From contig DXMX01000040.1 in assembly GCA_019413955.1 (NCBI GenBank), positions 1 to 16,638 of the forward strand: a stretch of 16,638 nucleotides of DNA, given 5' to 3'. The position numbers and the translations under genes are program-made. The notes beneath the pieces were generated by a model that saw only the letters and a program-made list of their open reading frames with translations, had not been told where the DNA came from and did not search any database. Below, one piece after another: positions 1-7,568 of this stretch (position 1 is the first letter of the stretch; the number at the start of each line of letters is the position of its first letter). The stretch comes from Collinsella sp. (GTDB taxonomy: Bacteria; Actinomycetota; Coriobacteriia; Coriobacteriales; Coriobacteriaceae).

Positions 1-14
1 GTCCTGCGCAAGAC

Positions 15-40
15 GAAGGCCACATTAAGTGGCCTTCTTT
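15..40 (+). terminator. Rho-independent terminator of an upstream gene
   Basis: GAAGGCCAC (15-23) pairs perfectly with GTGGCCTTC (29-37) around an ATTAA loop, and TTT follows. Its position at the window edge suggests it ends a gene lying to the left. The U tract is short. Confidence 0.7.
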
Positions 41-142
41 GCGTGCGGAACTCATTTTGAGCAAGCGCCCCGCCGCTCCGGGGGCCTTCCCCGCCCTGAC
101 GACTCGGCCTTCCGGGTCAGGTGGGCTGAATGGAATTTGGTG

Positions 143-172
143 AATGGGCGTGCCGTTGGCGCGCCCATTTTT
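143..172 (+). terminator. Terminator-like hairpin
   Basis: Arms 143-154 and 158-169 pair over 12 bp with one G-T wobble around a GTT loop, and a run of T (168-172) follows on the plus strand. No plus-strand gene ends just before it, so it may back up the hairpin at 15-40. It sits only four bases before the palindrome at 176-208. Confidence 0.5.
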
Positions 173-175
173 GTG

Positions 176-208
176 AATGTGACAAAGGGACAGTCCCTTT
201 GTCACATT
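176..208. repeat. 33-bp perfect palindromic repeat, copy 1
   Basis: A 16-base arm (176-191, ending CAAAGGGAC) is followed by one A and then its exact reverse complement (193-208). A shorter copy lies at 4971-4996, and a fragment, TGTCCCTTTG, occurs at 244-253. Short intergenic palindromes of this kind are typical of REP-like elements, which are often moved by RAYT transposases. No transposase is encoded in this window. Confidence 0.75.
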
Positions 209-262
209 GCAGGTGACCTTCTCTGCATGTGGAGCTCATTGGTCTGTCCCTTTGCTGGCTCC

Positions 263-1267
263 TTACTGGTGTTGGGAGCGCCAGGCGGTGGGGGTGGTGC
301 CGGTGTGTTGCTTGAAGGCTTGGGCGAAGGCGGCCTGCTGAGGGTAGCCTAGACGCTCTGCCACCTGCGCTATCGTGAGCGAGCTATCGGCCAAAAGGCC
401 CTGTGCTCGCTCCATGCGGCGTCTGCGAATGTAGACGCCCAGGGACTCGCCAGTTTGGGCTTTAAAGGTGGCGCATAGCTTGGAGCGGCTTGTGTAGAGC
501 CTCTCGGCCACCTCGTTGATACCCACACGCCTGCCTTTGTCGAGCGCGCGCTCAATCATTGCCGTTGCTTCTTCGGCAATGGTTATGCTGACGCGTGTGT
601 CTGCCGCCTGCTGCGCCTGCCTGTGTGCCGCGCGTGAGCATGCGAGTTCGGCGACCATAGCCTCCACAATGCCTCGCATATAGACATGCCCGCCTACGGC
701 GCGAGCGCGGTCCTCGTTGATTCGGCGTAGTGTGTGGCAGATGGCAGACGCTGCCTCCTCGTGCCATGACTCGGCAAACGCTTCAAAGACTCCTACGAAC
801 TCAGTGGGATACCGATGCTCCAGCTCGTCAAAATACCCGGGCAAAAAGAGCACCGAGCGCGAGTGATAAAGCTGCCCTGCAAACAGCGGACTTAGCTCCT
901 CGCCGCAGCTATCTTGGATAAAGCTGCACACCGCGCTGTTCGGCCACGGTCCATGCAGGGGTTTAAGGTTCGCAGGCGTTATGCCGGCTTCGGGCATGCA
1001 CATGAGCGTGGGCGCGCTGACCTCGCTCACGCACGCGTACGGTTCGGGTGTGTATTCGGCCAGGTACATATCGTGCGTCGGGGTAATGTAATGCTCCATG
1101 ACGATGCAGGCAGGGGAGAGGGGCATGATCCATGCGCGTCCGTGCGCCCGATCGTTTGCCACCTCGCCGGTAAAGACGGCGCCCTTGCCGGTAAGCTCCA
1201 GGCCAAACTGCTCAAACTGCGGTGCATAGAGCTCGGTTATGTCGGTCGCTGCCCGCCGTATTTGCAA
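263..1267 (-). CDS. AraC-family transcriptional regulator
   Basis: A 334-residue cytoplasmic DNA-binding regulator. The C-terminal ~100 residues form the double helix-turn-helix domain of the AraC/XylS family: helix pair one at about 247-268 (INEVAERLYTSRSKLCATF) and pair two at about 297-320 (TIAQVAERLGY, then AFAQAFKQHTGTTPTAWR). The N-terminal ~220 residues show no motif I can name and probably sense a ligand. The start is a TTG at 1267, with AAAGG-rich Shine-Dalgarno sequence about 6 bases upstream; no better in-frame ATG lies near. The gene is divergent from two ABC half-transporters, 114 bases from the first start. That is the usual layout for a local activator and matches the YbtA regulator beside ybtPQ. 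It probably controls the transporter and itself. Family assignment is firm; the inducer is unknown. Confidence 0.92.
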   Translation of the reverse strand: MQIRRAATDITELYAPQFEQFGLELTGKGAVFTGEVANDRAHGRAWIMPLSPACIVMEHYITPTHDMYLAEYTPEPYACVSEVSAPTLMCMPEAGITPANLKPLHGPWPNSAVCSFIQDSCGEELSPLFAGQLYHSRSVLFLPGYFDELEHRYPTEFVGVFEAFAESWHEEAASAICHTLRRINEDRARAVGGHVYMRGIVEAMVAELACSRAAHRQAQQAADTRVSITIAEEATAMIERALDKGRRVGINEVAERLYTSRSKLCATFKAQTGESLGVYIRRRRMERAQGLLADSSLTIAQVAERLGYPQQAAFAQAFKQHTGTTPTAWRSQHQ

Positions 1268-1296
1268 AAGCGTCCCTTTCCTTTGCAGAAACGTCC
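1261..1296. promoter_or_regulatory. Candidate AraC-type operator (direct repeats)
   Basis: TTTGCAAAAGCGTCC (1261-1275) and TTTGCAGAAACGTCC (1282-1296) match at 13 of 15 positions and are exactly 21 bp apart, two helical turns. AraC-family proteins commonly bind such direct repeats with their two helix-turn-helix units or as dimers. The site covers the regulator's own TTG start and ribosome binding region, which suggests autoregulation. It lies about 90 bp upstream of the ABC gene start. Confidence 0.5.
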
Positions 1297-1310
1297 ACGC
1301 CTGGCTCGAT

Positions 1311-1328
1311 TGTGAGCCATGGCTAACA
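1311..1328. promoter_or_regulatory. Palindromic operator, site 1 (ABC/AraC intergenic region)
   Basis: TGTGAGCCATGGCTAACA is palindromic with a single mismatched pair. Read on the minus strand, its core GTTAGCCATGGCTCAC differs at one base of 16 from the site at 5033-5048 before the metal ATPase unit. A metal-dependent repressor is a plausible reader because the half-site GTTAGCC resembles part of DtxR/IdeR boxes. The assignment is inferred. Confidence 0.55.
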
Positions 1329-1381
1329 CATCAATGATAAGTTCATTACGGTTAACTCTCAAGCCGTTAGAAAGGAATCTC

Positions 1382-3205
1382 ATGGCAAAGGGATCAAAAA
1401 AGGAAGGCGGCGGTATCGGCGAGCTGCTTGCATATGCCGGCGACCGTAAATTCCTAACATATTTGGGCATGGCCCTCTCGGCGCTCTCGCAGCTGCTGAG
1501 CTTTGGCCCGTACGTGTGCATTTGGCTTGTCGCGCGCGATCTGATCGCCGTGGCACCTAACTGGAGCGAAGCCTGCGGCATCGCGACGTATGGCTGGTGG
1601 GCCGTGGGGTTTGCGCTGGCAAGCATCGTGGTCTATTTCGTGGGGCTCATGTGCACGCACCTGTCTGCGTTTCGCTGCGCGTCCAATATTCGCAAGACTA
1701 CGAGCGAGCACCTGCTTAAGCTGCCGCTTGGCTACTTTAACACACACGCCACCGGTGAGCTGCGCCGTATCGTAGACGGATGCGCCGCTTCCACAGAGAC
1801 TTTGCTCGCACACATGCTGCCCGATATCGCAGGCGCCGCCGCCATGGTCGTGGGCTTGCTCGTGCTGCTTTTCGCCCTCGATTGGCGCTTGGGCGCGGCA
1901 TGCTTAATCTCGGTCGTCGTTTCGTTTTGCGCCATGGCCACCATGATGAGCGGCAAGGGCGCCGAGTTTATGAAGGCCTACATGGGCGCGCTGGTCAAGA
2001 TGAACAAGACCGGCACCGAATACGTGCGCGGCATCCCCGTGGTCAAGGTGTTCCAGCAGACGGTCTACTCCTTTAAGGCGTTCCACGACGCGATCGCCGA
2101 ATACGCCGACATGGCGCAAAACTATGCGGGCACGTTCTGCCGAGGCCCGCAGGTGCTCAACCTTACCGCGCTCAATGGTCTTGTGACATTCCTGTTGCCC
2201 GTGGCGTTGCTGTTGGCGCCGGGCGAGACGGACTTCGCGCATTTTATGGCCAACTTCACGTTTTACGCGATATTTTCGGCCGTGGTACCAACGGCCATGA
2301 CCAAGCTCATGTTTGTGGGCGAGGCCTCTCAGATGAGTGCCGATTCGCTGGCTCGCATTCGAAGCGTCATGGATTCCAAGCAGCTCTCCGTGCCTGCCCA
2401 GCCCAAGCACCCCGCCGGCGGCGACGTGCGATTTGAGGACGTGAGCTTTACCTACGAGGGTGCCGAGGCACCTGCCGTCAACCATGTGAGCTTTAGCGTT
2501 TCTGCAGGTAGCACCCTCGCGTTGGTGGGTCCCTCTGGCGGCGGTAAGTCAACCTGTGCCAGTCTGATCCCGCGTTTTTGGGATGTTTCCGCAGGTCGTG
2601 TGCTCGTAGGCGGTGTAGACGTTCGCGACATGGATCCGCACGAGCTTATGGACCAGGTCGCCTTTGTGTTTCAGACCAACCAGCTGTTCCGGCAAACACT
2701 TGCCGATAACGTGCGTGCCTCCAAGCCTACAGCTACTGACGACGAAGTGCGCGCGGCCCTCTCCGCGGCCCAGTGCGACGATATCGTGGCCAAGCTCCCG
2801 CAGGGCATCGACACCATGCTCGGCGCCGGCGGGGCGTACCTTTCGGGCGGCGAGGTCCAGCGCGTGGCACTCGCCCGCGCAATCCTTAAGGACGCGCCCA
2901 TCGTGGTGCTCGATGAGGCCACAGCGTTTGCCGACCCCGAGAACGAGGCGCTCATCCAGCGTGCCTTTAGCAAACTGGCGGCGGGTCGCACAGTCATTAT
3001 GATCGCGCACCGGCTTTCGACCGTGGTGGGGGCCGACAAGATCGTGGTGCTCAACCAAGGTAGCGTGCAGGAGACTGGCACCCATGCCGAGTTGCTGTCC
3101 CAAGAGGGTCTGTATGCCAAGATGTGGGCCGAATACGAACAGGCCGCGAGCTGGAAGATCACTGCTGCCGCGGATGCCGCCGTCACGAAGGGAGGCGAGG
3201 CCTAA
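1382..3205 (+). CDS. ABC half-transporter, YbtP/IrtA-like (membrane + ATPase domains)
   Basis: A 607-residue fusion of an ABC type-1 membrane domain (about 20-320, six predicted helices) and a nucleotide-binding domain (about 348-585). Walker A is GPSGGGKST (383-391), the Q-loop is Q431, the signature is LSGGE (487-491), Walker B is IVVLDE (507-512) and the switch histidine is H543. The D-loop reads AFADPEN instead of the usual ASLD, a variant I associate with YbtP/IrtA siderophore transporters. I chose the ATG at 1382 because AGAAAGGA lies just upstream. An in-frame ATG at 1319 has no ribosome binding site and falls in the palindromic operator. The next gene begins immediately after the stop codon, so the two subunits very likely form a heterodimer. 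Substrate and direction of transport are not visible: iron-siderophore uptake is the leading guess, with small-molecule or peptide export as the alternative. Confidence 0.93.
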   Translation: MAKGSKKEGGGIGELLAYAGDRKFLTYLGMALSALSQLLSFGPYVCIWLVARDLIAVAPNWSEACGIATYGWWAVGFALASIVVYFVGLMCTHLSAFRCASNIRKTTSEHLLKLPLGYFNTHATGELRRIVDGCAASTETLLAHMLPDIAGAAAMVVGLLVLLFALDWRLGAACLISVVVSFCAMATMMSGKGAEFMKAYMGALVKMNKTGTEYVRGIPVVKVFQQTVYSFKAFHDAIAEYADMAQNYAGTFCRGPQVLNLTALNGLVTFLLPVALLLAPGETDFAHFMANFTFYAIFSAVVPTAMTKLMFVGEASQMSADSLARIRSVMDSKQLSVPAQPKHPAGGDVRFEDVSFTYEGAEAPAVNHVSFSVSAGSTLALVGPSGGGKSTCASLIPRFWDVSAGRVLVGGVDVRDMDPHELMDQVAFVFQTNQLFRQTLADNVRASKPTATDDEVRAALSAAQCDDIVAKLPQGIDTMLGAGGAYLSGGEVQRVALARAILKDAPIVVLDEATAFADPENEALIQRAFSKLAAGRTVIMIAHRLSTVVGADKIVVLNQGSVQETGTHAELLSQEGLYAKMWAEYEQAASWKITAAADAAVTKGGEA

Positions 3206-4963
3206 ATGTTCGCCTCATTCCAAAAGAAGTATTTCCTATCCGATAAAGGCGTCGCCGGCGTAAAACGCGGCATTTTCTGGACCGCGCTCACCAATCTCAT
3301 TACCATGGCCGGCATGGGCTTATTGTTCCTGGTCATGGCCGGTTTTGTCGAACATCTCGCCACCGGTGCCGACCTGCCGGATGCCCTGCCGATTGTGGGC
3401 GGCCTCCTGGTCTTTTTCGTGTTGCTCTTTGCCTCTAACTGGCAGCAGTATTACTACACCTACTGCATCTTTTACGAGGAGTGCGGCAAGCAGCGTATGG
3501 AGATCGCCGAGCGCTTGCGCAAGCTGCCGCTGTCGTTTTTTGGCCGTCGTGATCTGGCCGATTTAACCGAGACCATTATGGGCGACGTCCAGGCCATGGA
3601 GCACGCCTACAGCCACGTGCTGGGAGAGCTTTGGGGTGCCATCATCGCAAGCGTCATTGTGTTCGTGGCGTCGCTGTTCTTTTGCTGGCAGCTGGCGATT
3701 GCGGCGTTTTGGAGCGTTCCCGTGGCCTTTGCCGTGCTGTATCTGACGCGCGGCCCCATGATCCCGGTGTTCGACCATGTGCGTGCCGAGAAGGTCAAGG
3801 TTACCGAGGCGATCCAGGAGACGCTCGACTGCGTGCGCGAGATCCGCGCCACCAACCAGGAGGCTCATTATCTTGAGGGGCTCAACGCCGTGATCGATGC
3901 CGAGGAGCGCGAGACCACCAAGGGCGAGCTCGCCAATGGGCTTTTGGTCAACTCCGCCTTTGCCATCCTGCGCCTGGGGATTGCCACCACGTTGGTCACG
4001 GGCGCTGCGATGGTCGCCTCCGGCCAGGTCGACTTTTTGATGATGTTTGCCTTCCTGCTTATGGTGAGCCGCATCTATGCGCCCTTTGATCAGGCACTGA
4101 TGCTGATGTCCGAGCTGTTTGCCGCCGAGTCGTCGGCCAAGCGCATGCGTTCCATCATGGAAGAGCCCGTGGCGCGGGGCAGCGAGCAGTTTGAGCCCGT
4201 AGGCCACGATGTGGTGTTCAATCACGTGGCATTTGGCTATGGTGCGGGCGAGGACGGCCGCGCCGGCGAGAAAGTTCTTACCGATGTGAGCTTTACCGCC
4301 AAGGAAGGCGAGGTCACGGCACTGGTCGGTCCTTCGGGCTCCGGTAAGTCTACGGTGAGCCGCCTGGCCGCGCGCTTTTGGGATGCCACCGCGGGCACGG
4401 TCACCGTGGGCGGCGTGGATGTTGCGAGCGTGGATCCCGAGGTGCTGCTGCGCGACTACGCCATTGTGTTCCAAGACGTGCTACTCTTTGACGACACGGT
4501 GATGGGAAACATCCGCCTCGGGCGTCGTGGCGCCACCGATGAGCAAGTGCTTGCGGCTGCGCGTGCCGCCAACTGCGACGAGTTTGTGAGCCGCATGCCG
4601 CAGGGCTACAACACCATGATCGGCGAGAACGGCTCCAAGCTGTCCGGCGGCGAGCGCCAGCGCATCTCCATCGCCCGTGCGCTGCTCAAAGATGCGCCGA
4701 TCGTGCTGTTGGACGAGGCGACGGCGAGCTTGGATGTGGAGAACGAGACCGTGGTTCAGCAGGCGCTCTCCCGTCTGCTTGCAGGTAAGACGGTTATCGT
4801 TATTGCCCACCGTATGCGTACGGTGGAAAATGCCGACAAAATCGTTGTACTCATGGATGGTGTGGTTGCCGAGCAGGGCACTCCGGCGCAGCTCAAGGCG
4901 GCAGGTGGAGAATTCGCCCGCATGGTGGCGCTGCAAAAGGAAGCAGCTACCTGGCAGTTGTAA
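3206..4963 (+). CDS. ABC half-transporter, YbtQ/IrtB-like partner subunit
   Basis: A 585-residue second half-transporter with an N-terminal membrane domain (helices at about 25-47, 62-85, 140-180 and 250-305) and a nucleotide-binding domain (about 335-575). Walker A is GPSGSGKST (375-383), the Q-loop is Q423, the signature is LSGGERQR (479-486), Walker B is IVLLDE (499-504), the D-loop is the canonical ASLD, and H535 is the switch histidine. The ATG directly abuts the upstream stop (TAAATG), with GGAGGCGAGG as ribosome binding site, indicating translational coupling and equal subunit supply. Both subunits keep the catalytic Walker B glutamate, so neither site looks dead. It probably pairs with the upstream protein in the inner membrane. 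Cargo is not identifiable from sequence. Confidence 0.93.
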   Translation: MFASFQKKYFLSDKGVAGVKRGIFWTALTNLITMAGMGLLFLVMAGFVEHLATGADLPDALPIVGGLLVFFVLLFASNWQQYYYTYCIFYEECGKQRMEIAERLRKLPLSFFGRRDLADLTETIMGDVQAMEHAYSHVLGELWGAIIASVIVFVASLFFCWQLAIAAFWSVPVAFAVLYLTRGPMIPVFDHVRAEKVKVTEAIQETLDCVREIRATNQEAHYLEGLNAVIDAEERETTKGELANGLLVNSAFAILRLGIATTLVTGAAMVASGQVDFLMMFAFLLMVSRIYAPFDQALMLMSELFAAESSAKRMRSIMEEPVARGSEQFEPVGHDVVFNHVAFGYGAGEDGRAGEKVLTDVSFTAKEGEVTALVGPSGSGKSTVSRLAARFWDATAGTVTVGGVDVASVDPEVLLRDYAIVFQDVLLFDDTVMGNIRLGRRGATDEQVLAAARAANCDEFVSRMPQGYNTMIGENGSKLSGGERQRISIARALLKDAPIVLLDEATASLDVENETVVQQALSRLLAGKTVIVIAHRMRTVENADKIVVLMDGVVAEQGTPAQLKAAGGEFARMVALQKEAATWQL

Positions 4964-4970
4964 GAAGGGG

Positions 4971-4996
4971 CAAAGGGACAGTCCCTTTGTCACATT
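4971..4996. repeat. Palindromic repeat, copy 2
   Basis: CAAAGGGAC (4971-4979), a central A and GTCCCTTTG (4981-4989), continuing as TCACATT on the right only. From 4971 on, the sequence equals the copy at 176-208, but the left arm outside CAAAGGGAC has decayed. It starts 8 bases after the second ABC gene and may also act as its transcription stop. With copy 1 it brackets the regulator/ABC cassette. Confidence 0.7.
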
Positions 4997-5030
4997 GACA
5001 ATCGGTTACTCCGCATCGTTAATTTTCAAA

Positions 5031-5067
5031 AGGTTAGCCATGGCTGACCTAGATAGTTAGATAAAAT
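5031..5067 (+). promoter_or_regulatory. Promoter with palindromic operator, site 2 (metal ATPase unit)
   Basis: AGGTTAGCCATGGCTGACCT (5031-5050) is a 20-bp palindrome with one mismatched pair. A good -10 candidate, TAAAAT (5062-5067), lies 11 bases downstream, so the operator covers the expected -35 position. That geometry fits repression. The half-site AGGTTAGCC resembles the DtxR/IdeR half-site, though the spacing differs from the classic 19-bp box. Confidence 0.55.
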
Positions 5068-5158
5068 TGAGATATTTCAAAAGCGTGCTCGAGCAAACTT
5101 GTTTACTCGGGTGCTGAGGCACCATGCCGCGTCCAATGCGGCAAAAGGGAGAGACATC

Positions 5159-5404
5159 ATGAAGAAGTCCACGTTCAACACCCTGCTTGTTGGTGGCGGT
5201 TTTCTGCTTGGTACGGCTGGCATCAAGCTGCTCACCAGCGCTCCGGTAAAGAACGCCTGCGTGCAGGGTATCGCGTGCGGCATGCGCATCAAGAACGGCT
5301 ACCAGGACATGGTCGAGCAGGCCAAGGCTAATGTCGACGACATGGTTGCCGAGGCGGCCTACATCACCCAGAGCGAGGCCGCTGCTGACGAGGCAGCAGA
5401 GTAA
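5159..5404 (+). CDS. Small membrane-anchored protein, DUF6110-like, partner of metal P-type ATPase
   Basis: An 81-residue protein. An N-terminal hydrophobic stretch (about 8-26, TLLVGGGFLLGTAGIKLL) is probably a single membrane helix. A short middle segment with two cysteines (C34 and C40) follows, then an acidic, alanine-rich helical tail. The start at 5159 is preceded by AAAGGGAGAG; an upstream in-frame start at 5099 lacks such a site. It lies 18 bases before the P-type ATPase gene and shares its promoter. The size, sequence style and position recall DUF6110 proteins found beside such ATPases; I recall this rather than having searched. The role is unknown. A small accessory or metal-delivery subunit is an inference from context. 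Confidence 0.8.
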   Translation: MKKSTFNTLLVGGGFLLGTAGIKLLTSAPVKNACVQGIACGMRIKNGYQDMVEQAKANVDDMVAEAAYITQSEAAADEAAE

Positions 5405-5422
5405 CGCTCCCAGGCACAAACT

Positions 5423-7498
5423 ATGAGATTCTCGATTATCAGCGAGATCCCCGGCAGGACCCGTCTTCAATTGGCGGGTCCTGTGCCAGAGAGCGATCTC
5501 GATGCACTTCTTAAGCTCAGCGGCGATATCGACGGCGTGCACAAGGTGCGCGTATATGGCCGTATTGGCCAGATGGCGCTCGAATACGACGAGCCACGTC
5601 GCGCGAGCGTGCTCGACGCCTTGGGCGCACTCGATGCTCAAGCTATCGCCGATGCCAAGTCGGGCTATGTGATGCAGCTTGAGCCGCGCAAGCACAAACT
5701 CGTTATGGACCTGGCGACACTCGTCGGCGCCCACTACGCGCGCCGCTGGTTCTTGCCCACGCCCCTGCGTGCGGTGTTTGTCGTGGCCGGTTACATGGCC
5801 TTTTTGCGTGCCGCCCTCCGTGAGCTCGCGCAGCCGCGCCTGACCGTTCCCGTGCTCGACGCTTCGGCCATCGGCATTTCGTTCGTCAAGCGTGATGTCG
5901 ACACCGCGGGCCAGACAATGTTCCTGCTCAACGTGGGCGAGCTGCTCGAGGACTACACCCGCGCCATGAGCGAAAACGAGCTCATCAACTCGCTGCTCGA
6001 TGTACCCGACAAGGCGCAAAAGGTTGTCGGCGACACCGAGGTAAGCGTTGCTGCGACCGAGCTCGAGCCCGGCGATCTGGTCGCCGTGCGCACTGGCATG
6101 TCCATTTGCATCGACGGTGTCGTCGAGCGGGGGAGCGCTATGGTCAACCAGGCGACCCTGACCGGCGAGCCGCTGGCCGTTGAGCGCAGCGTGGGCGACG
6201 ACGTGTTCGCCGGCACCGTCGTGGAGGACGGCAGCGTCTTGGTGCGTGTGCGCGCCAATACGGCGCAAACCAAACTGCGCTCAATTGTCTCGCTCGTGCA
6301 GACGGCCGACTCGCTCAAGTCCGAGGGCCAGTCGCATATGGAGGACCTTGCCAACAAGATCGTCCCGTGGAACTTCCTGCTCGCGGGCCTGGTTGCGCTT
6401 ACCACCCGCAGCCTCATCAAGACCTCGGCGGCGCTGATGGTCGACTACTCGTGTGCACTCAAGCTCACGGGTTCCGTTGCCGTCATGACCGCTATGAGCG
6501 ATGCTGCCAAGATGGGCGTCATGGTCAAGGGCGCGAAGTACTTTGAGTCGTTTGCCAAGGCCGACACCATTGTGTTTGATAAGACTGGCACGCTTACCGA
6601 GGCGCAGCCGCGCCTGGCTTGCGTGCTCACCACCGATGGCTGGAGCGAGGACGAGGTCCTGCGTCTTTCCGCTTGCTTGGAGGAGCATTTCCCGCATCCG
6701 GTGGCGCGTGCCGTGGTCAACGCCGCCCGCGAACGCGGGCTTGAGCACCGCGAGCGCCATGCCGCGGTCGAGTACATCGTGGCGCACGGCATCGCTTCGT
6801 CCATCGAGGGGCGTCGCGCCATTATCGGTTCGGCGCACTTTGTATTTGAGGACGAGGGTGCGCAGCTCGAGTCCGACATCAAGGAGCAAATCGAGCTCCA
6901 GATGCAAGGCCTGTCGCCGCTGTATCTGGCGGTCGACGGCAAGGTCGTCGGCGTGCTCGGCATCGAGGATCCGCTCAAGCCCGGCGTCCGTGAGGCCATC
7001 GCCGACCTACATGCGCTGGGCGTCAAGCATGTCGTTATGCTCACGGGCGATTCCGAGCGCACGGCCGAGCGCATTGCGCGCGAGGCGGGTGTCGACGAGT
7101 TTAAGGCCGAGCTGCTGCCCGAGGACAAGTACGCCTATGTGGAGCGCATTAAGGGTGAGGGGCGCCACGTTGCCATGGTGGGCGACGGCGTCAACGATTC
7201 GCCGGCACTCGGTTTGGCCGACGTGGGGCTGGCAATGGGTGGCGGAAGCGACATCGCCAAGGAGGTCGCCGATATCATCCTGACCGACACGGATCTGGCC
7301 GCGATCGTGCGTTTGCGCCGCATGAGCCAGGGCCTCATTGATCGTCTGACGAGCTCCTACTCTAAGGTGATGCTCACCAACTCGGCGCTGTTGGCATTGG
7401 GTATTACCGGCGCGATTACCCCGCAGACGTCGTCACTGCTGCACAACGGCTCGACGATTGCCTACAGCCTGAGCAACGCGAAGGCTTACCTGCGTTAG
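5423..7498 (+). CDS. Heavy-metal-type P-type ATPase with atypical metal-site motif
   Basis: A 691-residue membrane pump that would move a metal ion using ATP. The N-terminal ~70 residues resemble an HMA-like fold but lack the CxxC metal site. Membrane helices are likely at about 112-132, 143-175, 315-357 and 648-680. The actuator loop has TGE (247-249). Phosphorylation motif DKTGTLT is at 386-392 with Asp386 as acceptor, an HP pair typical of P1B pumps is at 425-426, TGDS is at 541-544, and the hinge GDGVND is at 587-592, so catalysis looks intact. The usual CPC in the metal-binding helix is replaced by YSC (342-344) followed by ALKLTG, so the substrate is not simply Cu, Zn or Cd. Mn or Fe is a guess. 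The gene follows the small DUF6110-like gene and ends before a strong hairpin. No strong ribosome binding site precedes the ATG, so it may depend on coupling. Confidence 0.9.
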   Translation: MRFSIISEIPGRTRLQLAGPVPESDLDALLKLSGDIDGVHKVRVYGRIGQMALEYDEPRRASVLDALGALDAQAIADAKSGYVMQLEPRKHKLVMDLATLVGAHYARRWFLPTPLRAVFVVAGYMAFLRAALRELAQPRLTVPVLDASAIGISFVKRDVDTAGQTMFLLNVGELLEDYTRAMSENELINSLLDVPDKAQKVVGDTEVSVAATELEPGDLVAVRTGMSICIDGVVERGSAMVNQATLTGEPLAVERSVGDDVFAGTVVEDGSVLVRVRANTAQTKLRSIVSLVQTADSLKSEGQSHMEDLANKIVPWNFLLAGLVALTTRSLIKTSAALMVDYSCALKLTGSVAVMTAMSDAAKMGVMVKGAKYFESFAKADTIVFDKTGTLTEAQPRLACVLTTDGWSEDEVLRLSACLEEHFPHPVARAVVNAARERGLEHRERHAAVEYIVAHGIASSIEGRRAIIGSAHFVFEDEGAQLESDIKEQIELQMQGLSPLYLAVDGKVVGVLGIEDPLKPGVREAIADLHALGVKHVVMLTGDSERTAERIAREAGVDEFKAELLPEDKYAYVERIKGEGRHVAMVGDGVNDSPALGLADVGLAMGGGSDIAKEVADIILTDTDLAAIVRLRRMSQGLIDRLTSSYSKVMLTNSALLALGITGAITPQTSSLLHNGSTIAYSLSNAKAYLR

Positions 7499-7526
7499 CA
7501 GACGTGTTCGCCCACGTTATCTGGCC

Positions 7527-7568
7527 TGCGCCCAGACGGCATCGGTGTCGTCCGGGCGCAGGTCTTTT
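7527..7568 (+). terminator. Strong hairpin after the P-type ATPase gene
   Basis: TGCGCCC (7527-7533) pairs with GGGCGCA (7554-7560). Inside it, GACGGCA (7535-7541) pairs with TGTCGTC (7546-7552) with one wobble and a TCGG loop; the only interruption is an A-C mismatch. GGTCTTTT follows (7561-7568), giving a modest U tract. It lies 28 bases after the ATPase stop and overlaps the ribosome binding region of the next gene. Confidence 0.65.

Noticed and set aside
29..352. 107-codon plus-strand open frame
   Set aside because: It crosses a terminator hairpin and the 33-bp palindrome, overlaps the end of the AraC gene, and has low-complexity glycine-rich sequence with no ribosome binding site.
1319..1381. 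Upstream ATG for the first ABC gene
   Set aside because: This ATG is the centre of the palindromic operator and has no Shine-Dalgarno; the ATG at 1382 has AGAAAGGA in front.
3563..4474. 303-codon minus-strand frame
   Set aside because: It lies opposite the second ABC gene, is rich in His, Gly and Arg as expected for a shadow frame, and has no recognisable domain.
5057..6268. 403-codon minus-strand frame
   Set aside because: It is antisense to the small membrane protein and the P-type ATPase, both well supported; its composition is that of a shadow.
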